Assembly (NCBI RefSeq): GCF_003119115.1
Contig: NZ_CP022364.1
Coordinates: forward strand, 396,501 to 460,500
From: Azospirillum sp. TSH58
GTDB lineage: Bacteria; Pseudomonadota; Alphaproteobacteria; Azospirillales; Azospirillaceae
Length of the DNA: 64,000 nucleotides
Reading direction: 5' to 3'
Below are positions 58,754 through 64,000 of this stretch, one piece after another. The notes beneath the pieces were generated by a model that had not been told where the DNA came from, made no database searches, and worked only from the letters and a program-made list of their open reading frames with translations. Position 1 is the first letter of the stretch, and each line of letters starts with the position of its first letter. A program made the position numbers and the translations under genes.

Positions 58754-60640
58754 ATGCTTCAGTTCATCCGCACTTACGCCGGTTCGTGGGTCGTCAAGAT
58801 CCTGTTCGTGCTCCTCATCGTCAGCTTCGCGGCCTGGGGCATCGGCGACATGATCCGCACAGGCGGGATCTCCAGCACCGTCGCGTCCGTCGGCAAGGTG
58901 GACATCGACCGGGCGGAGCTGGACCAGGAGTTCCGCCGCCAGATGGAGCGGCTGCGCCCGATGCTGGGCGGCAACCTGACGACCGAGCAGGCGCGCCAGT
59001 TCGGCCTTCTCGACCAGTCGCTGTCGGCGCTGGTGCAGCGCGCCCTCTATGATCAGGCGGCGCGCGACGCCGGGATCTCCGTCGGTCCGGACGTGGTGCG
59101 CCAGCGCATCGCCGAGGAGCCGGCCTTCCGCAACGCGCAGAACCAGTTCGACCCGAACCAGTTCCGCAGCGTGCTGCGCAACAACCAGCTCACCGAGGAC
59201 GGCTACGTCGCCCTGCTGCGCCGCGAGACCGCGCGCGAGCTGGTGGCCGGGGCGGTCGGCGCCGGGGTGACCCCGCCGAAGCCGCTGGTCCAGGACCTCT
59301 ACCGCTTCCGCGGGGAGCGCCGCGTGGCCGAGGTGGTCACCCTGCCCAACGCCGCCATCGGCGACGTCGGCGTGCCCGACGAGGCGGAGCTGACCCGCTA
59401 TTACGAGGACCATCAGGTCCGCTTCACCGCGCCGGAATACCGCGCGCTGAGCATCGCCCAGCTCTCCGCCGACGAGATCGCCAAGGACATCCAGATCCCC
59501 GACAACGAACTCCGCGCCGCCTACGACGAGCGCGCCGACGAGCTCGGCACCCCGGAGCGCCGCACGGTGGGGATGGTCCTGGCCGACGACGAGGCGAAGG
59601 CCAAGCAGATCGCCGAGGCCGCCAAGACCAAGGGCCTGACCGCCGCCGCCAAGGACGCCGGGACCGACGTCATCACGCTCGACAACGTCACCCGCAACGA
59701 GCTGCCGGAGATCGGCGACGCCGCCTTCGCGCTGGCCCAGGGTGCGGTCAGCGACGCGGTGCGCAGCGGACTGGGCTGGCACGTCCTGACGGTCACCGCC
59801 ATCCAGCCGGGCGCCACCAAGAGCTTCGAGGAGGCCCGCGACCAGCTCCTGGCCGAGCTTCGCAAGGAGAAGGCGATGGATTCGCTCTACTCCATCGCCA
59901 ACCGGGTCGAGGACCAGCTGGCCAGCGGAGCCCCGCTGGAGGAGGTCGCCCAGGCCCAGTCGCTGCCCATCGCCAAGATCGCCGCGGTGGACAGCAGCGG
60001 CAAGGCGCCGGACGGCCAGGACGCCGCCCCGGGCCGCGCGAACTTCGCCGCCATGGTGCAGACCGCCTTCCAGCTCGCCTCCGGCGCCACCTCGAACCTG
60101 ACCGAGGCGCCCAACAACGTCTTCTACGCCGTGCGCGTCGACGGCGTGACGCCCGCCGCCGCCAAGCCGCTGGCCGAGGTGCGCGATCAGGCCGTCGCCG
60201 GCTGGCAGGACGACAAGCGCGCCAAGCTGGCCGCCGAGAAGGCCCAGGACATCGCCGCCAAGCTGAAGCAGGGCTCGGAAGCGGCGGCGCAGGACGTCGC
60301 CAGCCAGTCCGGCGCCAGCTTCGCCATGACCACGCCCTTCACCCGCGACGCCCGCTCGGTCGAAGGGCTGCCGGGCGAGCTGGTGCGCAAGCTGTTCGAG
60401 GTGAAGCCCGGCGAGACGGTGACCGGCGCCACCGCCGACAGCCAGGTCGTCGCCCGCCTGAAGGAGGTCATCCCGGCGGACCCGGCGGCCTCCGACGCCA
60501 CGCTGGCGACCGTGGAGAGCACCGTCGCCCAGGGGCTGGAAAGCGACATCATGGCCCAGTTCGGCAACGCGCTGCGCAACAGCTACCCGGTCGAGGTGCA
60601 CCGCAACCGCATCGACCAGTTCTTCGCCAGCGGCAACTAA
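58754..60640 (+). CDS. ppiD: Periplasmic folding chaperone / peptidyl-prolyl isomerase PpiD
   Basis: A 628-residue inner-membrane-anchored protein. One N-terminal helix (WVVKILFVLLIVSFAAWGIGDMI) is followed by the SurA-type N-domain (VGKVDIDRAELDQEFRRQMERLR, LLDQSLSALVQRALYDQAARDAGI). A parvulin-like part follows at about 240-355 (RRTVGMVLADDEAKAKQIAEAA, LGWHVLTVTAIQPG), and a long C-terminal helical part with FELASGATSN-type repeats. The parvulin site looks weakly conserved, as in many PpiD. It assists newly exported proteins at SecYEG. It precedes trpE by 24 bases, as in many alphaproteobacteria. Confidence 0.92.
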   Translation: MLQFIRTYAGSWVVKILFVLLIVSFAAWGIGDMIRTGGISSTVASVGKVDIDRAELDQEFRRQMERLRPMLGGNLTTEQARQFGLLDQSLSALVQRALYDQAARDAGISVGPDVVRQRIAEEPAFRNAQNQFDPNQFRSVLRNNQLTEDGYVALLRRETARELVAGAVGAGVTPPKPLVQDLYRFRGERRVAEVVTLPNAAIGDVGVPDEAELTRYYEDHQVRFTAPEYRALSIAQLSADEIAKDIQIPDNELRAAYDERADELGTPERRTVGMVLADDEAKAKQIAEAAKTKGLTAAAKDAGTDVITLDNVTRNELPEIGDAAFALAQGAVSDAVRSGLGWHVLTVTAIQPGATKSFEEARDQLLAELRKEKAMDSLYSIANRVEDQLASGAPLEEVAQAQSLPIAKIAAVDSSGKAPDGQDAAPGRANFAAMVQTAFQLASGATSNLTEAPNNVFYAVRVDGVTPAAAKPLAEVRDQAVAGWQDDKRAKLAAEKAQDIAAKLKQGSEAAAQDVASQSGASFAMTTPFTRDARSVEGLPGELVRKLFEVKPGETVTGATADSQVVARLKEVIPADPAASDATLATVESTVAQGLESDIMAQFGNALRNSYPVEVHRNRIDQFFASGN

Positions 60641-60664
60641 CCACACTCAATCGAGGCCCGTCCC

Positions 60665-62176
60665 GTGAAGGTTCAGCCGGAATCCGCCGCCTTCCACACC
60701 GCTTATGAGGCCGGCAAGCCGCAGGTGGTGTGGACCACCCTGGTCAGCGATCTGGAGACCCCGGTCTCCGCCTACATGAAGCTGGCCGACGGGCGACCCT
60801 TCGGCTTCCTCTTCGAATCGGCGGAGCGCGGGGCGGGGTCGCGGCGCGACCGTTATTCGGTGATCGGCTTCAAGCCCGATCTGGTCTGGCGCTGCCGCCG
60901 CGACCGGGCGGAGGTGAACCGCAACGCCCTGCACGACCGCGACGCCTACGAGCCCATCGACGCGGCCCCGCTGGAGTCGCTGCGCGCCCTCATCAACGAG
61001 AGCCGCATCGACCTGCCGGACGCCCTGCCGCCGATGGCCGCCGGCCTGTTCGGCTACCTGACCTACGACATGGTCCGGCTGATGGAGCGTCTGCCGGACG
61101 ACAACCCGGACGAGCTGGGCATCCCCGACGCCATCCTGTCGCGGCCGAGCATCGTCGCCATCTTCGACAGCCACACCGATTCGGTGACTCTGGTCACCCC
61201 GGTCTGGCCGAAGCCCGGCGTCGACGGCGCCGCCGCCTATGGCGACGCCCGCGAGCGGCTGATGGACGCGGTGGCCGACCTGGAGCGCCCCCTGCCCTAC
61301 CGGCGGGAGCCGCGGACCAAGGACGGGCTGCCGCTCGCCTGGACCTCCAACACGACGCGCGAGGAGTATCACGCGATCGTGGAGCGGGCGAAGGAGTACA
61401 TCCGGGCCGGCGACATCTTCCAGGTCGTGCCGTCCCAGCGCATCCGCTTCCCCTTCAAGCCGTCGCCGCTGGCGCTGTACCGCACGCTGCGCCGCCTGAA
61501 CCCGTCGCCCTTCCTGTTCCACTGCGACTTCGGCGAGCTGTCGGTCGTCGGCTCCAGCCCGGAGATCCTGGTGCGCGTGCGCGACGGCAAGGTGACCGTC
61601 CGCCCCATCGCCGGCACCCGCAAGCGCGGCGCCACGGCGGCGGAGGACCAGGCGCTGGCCGAGGACCTGCTGAGCGACCCGAAGGAGCTGGCCGAGCATC
61701 TGATGCTGCTCGACCTCGGCCGCAACGACGTGGGCCGCGTGGCGCGCACCGGCACCGTCAAGGTGACGCAGAAGATGATCGTGGAGTTGTACAGCCACGT
61801 CATGCACATCGTCTCCAACGTCGAGGGTGACCTCGACCCGAAGCACGACGCGCTGGACGCGCTGATCGCCGGCTTCCCGGCCGGCACCGTGTCGGGGGCG
61901 CCGAAGGTCCGCGCCATGCAGATCATCGACGAGCTGGAGAAGGCCCGCCGCGGCGTCTACGCCGGCTGCGTGGGCTATTTCGGCGCGTCGGGCGCCATGG
62001 ACACCTGCATCGCGCTGCGCACCGCCGTGCTGAAGGACGGCATGATGTATGTCCAGGCCGGCGGCGGCGTGGTCGCGGACAGCGATCCGGAGGCCGAGTA
62101 TCAGGAGACCGTCAACAAGTCGATGGCCCTGATCCGCGCCGCGGAGGAAACCGTCCGCGAGACCTCCGCCCGGTAA
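60665..62176 (+). CDS. trpE: Anthranilate synthase component I
   Basis: A 503-residue chorismate-utilising enzyme from the GTG at 60665. It shows the Trp-feedback segment LFESAERGAGSRRDRYSVIG, GDIFQVVPSQRI, SPSPFLFHCDFGELSVVGSSPEILVR, VRPIAGTRKRGA, LLDLGRNDVGRVARTG, FPAGTVSGAPKVRAMQIIDELE and YAGCVGYFGASGAMD. It lacks a fused glutaminase (TrpG) part. trpG, trpD and trpC do not follow; the next gene is an unrelated membrane protein, so the trp genes are split. Azospirillum is also known for a fused TrpEG elsewhere, so this may be the second form. Confidence 0.96.
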   Translation: MKVQPESAAFHTAYEAGKPQVVWTTLVSDLETPVSAYMKLADGRPFGFLFESAERGAGSRRDRYSVIGFKPDLVWRCRRDRAEVNRNALHDRDAYEPIDAAPLESLRALINESRIDLPDALPPMAAGLFGYLTYDMVRLMERLPDDNPDELGIPDAILSRPSIVAIFDSHTDSVTLVTPVWPKPGVDGAAAYGDARERLMDAVADLERPLPYRREPRTKDGLPLAWTSNTTREEYHAIVERAKEYIRAGDIFQVVPSQRIRFPFKPSPLALYRTLRRLNPSPFLFHCDFGELSVVGSSPEILVRVRDGKVTVRPIAGTRKRGATAAEDQALAEDLLSDPKELAEHLMLLDLGRNDVGRVARTGTVKVTQKMIVELYSHVMHIVSNVEGDLDPKHDALDALIAGFPAGTVSGAPKVRAMQIIDELEKARRGVYAGCVGYFGASGAMDTCIALRTAVLKDGMMYVQAGGGVVADSDPEAEYQETVNKSMALIRAAEETVRETSAR

Positions 62177-62183
62177 GGACCGA

Positions 62184-62987
62184 ATGCCCCTCGATGCGCT
62201 GCTGCTGCCGCTGATCATCAAGATCGCGGCGGCGGCCCTGGTGGTCGTCGCCGCCTCGCTGGCGGCGGAGAAGGCCGGTCCCTTCTACGGCGGCATGATC
62301 ACCGCCCTGCCCGTCTCCACCGGACCGGCCTTCGTGATGCTCGCGATGGAGCATGGCGACCGCTTCGTCGCCGACGCGGCCCTGTCGGGAATGGTCGGGA
62401 ACGCGACGATCGTCCTCTATCTGGCCCTTCTCGTGCGGATCGCCCCGCGCTGGGGCATGCCCGCGACCGTTCTCACCAGCTCCGTCTTCTGGATCGTCGT
62501 GGCGGCCAGCCTGCGCTCGGCCGTCGCCTGGACGCTGCCGCTGGCGCTGCTGCTGACCCTGGCCTGCTACGGCATCGCCGCCTGGGCGGTGTCCGCCCCG
62601 ATCCCCCAGGACAGGGCGGTCCGGGTGGCGCGGTCGCGCTGGTACGACATCCCGGCCCGCGCCGGTCTCGTCGGCTTGCTGGTCGCCACGGTGACCACGC
62701 TCAGCCACAGCATCGGGCCGGCGGCCACCGGCATCGCCGCCGTGTTCCCCATCGCCCTGACCAGCCTGACGGTGATCCTGCACGGCCGCCTGGGCGGCGG
62801 CGTGGTCGCCGCGGCGATGCGCAGCGCGCTGCTGACCAACCCCGGCCTCGCCCTGGCGCTGACCACCGCCCATCTGCTGGCCGAACCCGCCGGACGGTTC
62901 GTGGCGCTCGGCGCCGCGCTGGCGGTCTCGCTGTCCTGGGCCGGCGGCCTGCTGGTGTGGCGGCTGCGCCGCCCTCAGCCGGTCTGA
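62184..62987 (+). CDS. Multi-pass inner-membrane protein of unknown function
   Basis: A 267-residue protein with about eight hydrophobic helices and almost no loops: LLPLIIKIAAAALVVVAASLAAEKAGPFYGGMITALPVSTGP opens it, and AAVFPIALTSLTVILHGRLGGGVVAAAMRSAL is repeated-looking in the second half. The two halves each carry a 'GP..GG/.A..PV' pattern (GPFYGGMITALPVSTGPAF and GPAATGIAAVFPIALTSL), which suggests an internal duplication. No signature of a known transporter is clear. It starts seven bases after trpE, so it is co-transcribed. Confidence 0.8.
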   Translation: MPLDALLLPLIIKIAAAALVVVAASLAAEKAGPFYGGMITALPVSTGPAFVMLAMEHGDRFVADAALSGMVGNATIVLYLALLVRIAPRWGMPATVLTSSVFWIVVAASLRSAVAWTLPLALLLTLACYGIAAWAVSAPIPQDRAVRVARSRWYDIPARAGLVGLLVATVTTLSHSIGPAATGIAAVFPIALTSLTVILHGRLGGGVVAAAMRSALLTNPGLALALTTAHLLAEPAGRFVALGAALAVSLSWAGGLLVWRLRRPQPV

Positions 62988-62994
62988 GTCGGTT

Positions 62995-63198
62995 TCAGGC
63001 CTGACCGCCGAAGTCGAATCCGGCGCCCTCCACGGCCTTCCTCACCGTTTCCGGGGCGACCCCGCCCTCCACCGCCACGGTGCCGGCGTCGAGGTCCACC
63101 GTCACGGCGGCGCCCGGCGCCAGCTTGCCGATGGCGTTGGTGACGGAGCGGGCGCAGCCGCCGCAGGTCATGCCGCCGACCTTGTAGGTGTCAGCCAT
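62995..63198 (-). CDS. Heavy-metal-associated (CopZ-like) metallochaperone
   Basis: A 67-residue single HMA domain with the metal site GMTCGGC at residues 9-15 and the usual beta-alpha-beta-beta-alpha-beta layout (VTVDLDAGTVAVEGGVAPETVRKAVEGAGFDF). It should bind Cu(I) or a similar soft metal and pass it to a P-type ATPase. Such an ATPase is not in the window. It converges with the membrane protein gene. The ribosome site (GGAGAG) is good. Confidence 0.93.
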   Translation of the reverse strand: MADTYKVGGMTCGGCARSVTNAIGKLAPGAAVTVDLDAGTVAVEGGVAPETVRKAVEGAGFDFGGQA

Positions 63199-63225
63199 GG
63201 AACTCTCCTCAAGCGGAACCGGCGG

Positions 63226-64000
63226 TCACCCGCCGGCGTGATGGGCGCGCACGACGGCGCTGACCGGAACCAGGACGAAGCCGCGTTTCTGCACGTCCGG
63301 CATCCAGGAGGCCAGTGCGTCGATTGTCGCATCGTGCGGGTGGCCGATGGCGATGGCGTAGCCCTGGCGGCGGGCCACCTGCTCCGTCCTGGCCAGCTGG
63401 GCGCGCACCGCCGGCACGGTCATCTCGTTGTCCAGGAAGATGTCGCGCCCGGCGAAGGGCATCTGAAGCTCCCGCGCGATGGTCAGGCCGGCGCTCTTCG
63501 CGGTGGTCCGGCTGTCCAGCCACAACAAGCCGCGCCGCGCGATCTCCCCCAGCACGGGCGCCATGGCCGCATGATCGGCGGTGAAGCGGCTGCCCATGTG
63601 GTTGTTCACCCCGACATAGCCGTCGAAGCTGTCCAGCGCCGTCTTGGTCCGGCGCAGGATCTCCCCCTTGTCCAGAGACACGCGCAGCGCCTGCGGCCCC
63701 GGATCGGCGGAGCCGCTGGGCTCCATGGGGAGATGCAGCATCAGCTCGTGCCCTGCGGCGCGGGCGGCGCGGGCCTGGGCCGGCAGCTCGTGGGCGTAGG
63801 GCAGCCACGCCAGCGTCAGCGGCGCCGGCAGCGACACCGCGCGGTTCGAGCGCTTGCGGTCCACGCCCATGTCGTCGATGACGATGGCGATGGCCGGCTT
63901 GCCCGGCGGCGCGCGGAAGGGCAGCGCGTTCTTCTTCCACAGCGGCGATCCGGGGGCCACCTTGGGCGGCTCCAGCGGGGCGACGGGGGGCGGCAGCATC
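63226..64000 (-). CDS. Divergent polysaccharide deacetylase (YibQ/DUF610-like), N-terminus cut by window edge
   Basis: At least 257 residues are visible and the frame continues past the right edge, so the true start lies outside. The catalytic part shows the divergent NodB fold: PAIAIVIDDMGVDRKRSNRAV (metal Asp-Asp), PLTLAWLPYAHEL, AAGHELMLHLPMEPSG (His-His), ALDSFDGYVGVNNHMGSRFTAD and YAIAIGHPHDATIDALASWMPD. The ..NNHMGS.. and IGHPHDAT motifs are typical of the family. It presumably acts on cell-envelope sugars, but the YibQ substrate is unknown. The Pro-rich start seen here (LPPPVAPLEPPKVAPG) is probably an internal linker after a membrane anchor. Confidence 0.85.
   Translation of the reverse strand, partial: MLPPPVAPLEPPKVAPGSPLWKKNALPFRAPPGKPAIAIVIDDMGVDRKRSNRAVSLPAPLTLAWLPYAHELPAQARAARAAGHELMLHLPMEPSGSADPGPQALRVSLDKGEILRRTKTALDSFDGYVGVNNHMGSRFTADHAAMAPVLGEIARRGLLWLDSRTTAKSAGLTIARELQMPFAGRDIFLDNEMTVPAVRAQLARTEQVARRQGYAIAIGHPHDATIDALASWMPDVQKRGFVLVPVSAVVRAHHAGG

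Overview
The window is GC-rich, densely coded bacterial DNA. It looks like an alphaproteobacterium of the Rhodospirillales, most likely Azospirillum or a close relative. The reasons are the codon bias, a GapR (DUF2312) gene, alphaproteobacterial blocks (ybgF-tilS-ftsH; ppiD-trpE; tpiA, secG, pyrG, kdsA, eno), a nitrogenase-associated ArsC-like protein, a pqqABCDE operon and many multi-PAS hybrid histidine kinases. The genus is inferred from gene content, not from a search. No rRNA, tRNA or CRISPR array was recognised.

Region by region. 1-5.1 kb: end of cutA, a small hypothetical gene, a P-loop kinase-like ATPase, a Cache/HAMP/PAS hybrid kinase, and a ribbon-helix-helix gene preceded by a palindrome and a CtrA-type site. 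5.2-10.7 kb: an FAD/NAD(P)-binding protein, a cupin, two alpha/beta hydrolases (one apparently lacking its catalytic residues) and a chemoreceptor. 10.9-19.7 kb: two consecutive kinase-regulator pairs on the minus strand, evidently a duplicated module; the regulators carry a long unrecognised helical region before the receiver. An ArsC/Spx-like gene sits just upstream on the same strand. 20.3-23.1 kb: a NitT/TauT-type ABC importer. 23.1-29.3 kb: a secreted esterase, a periplasmic ClpP-fold protein, an aminotransferase, diaminopropionate ammonia-lyase, gapR, a lone fliN and a two-domain sulfurtransferase; a phased short-repeat array lies between gapR and fliN. 29.3-30.2 kb: an intact IS5-type insertion sequence inserted in the stop codon of the sulfurtransferase gene.

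30.2-41.6 kb: murJ, an esterase, a ParA/MinD-like ATPase with a Pro-rich linker, a divergent Pro-rich protein, a single-receiver regulator, a type I secretion pair whose ATPase has a degenerate ABC signature, hutH and a peroxiredoxin. 41.7-49 kb: DUF2061, rhomboid protease, ftsH, tilS, ybgF, eno. 49.1-52.4 kb: pqqABCDE. 52.4-64 kb: a ComEA-like protein, a DUF1194 protein, kdsA, a dienelactone hydrolase, pyrG, secG, tpiA, ppiD, trpE, a membrane protein, a CopZ-like metallochaperone and a divergent polysaccharide deacetylase that runs off the end.

The right half is conserved housekeeping chromosome into which pqq and other genes appear to have been placed. The left half is more accessory and rich in signalling genes. 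The best candidates for undescribed biology are the duplicated kinase/regulator module, the ParA-like ATPase with its Pro-rich divergent neighbour, the secretion locus with an odd ATPase and a shared upstream motif, and the 21-22 bp phased array at 27875-27972.
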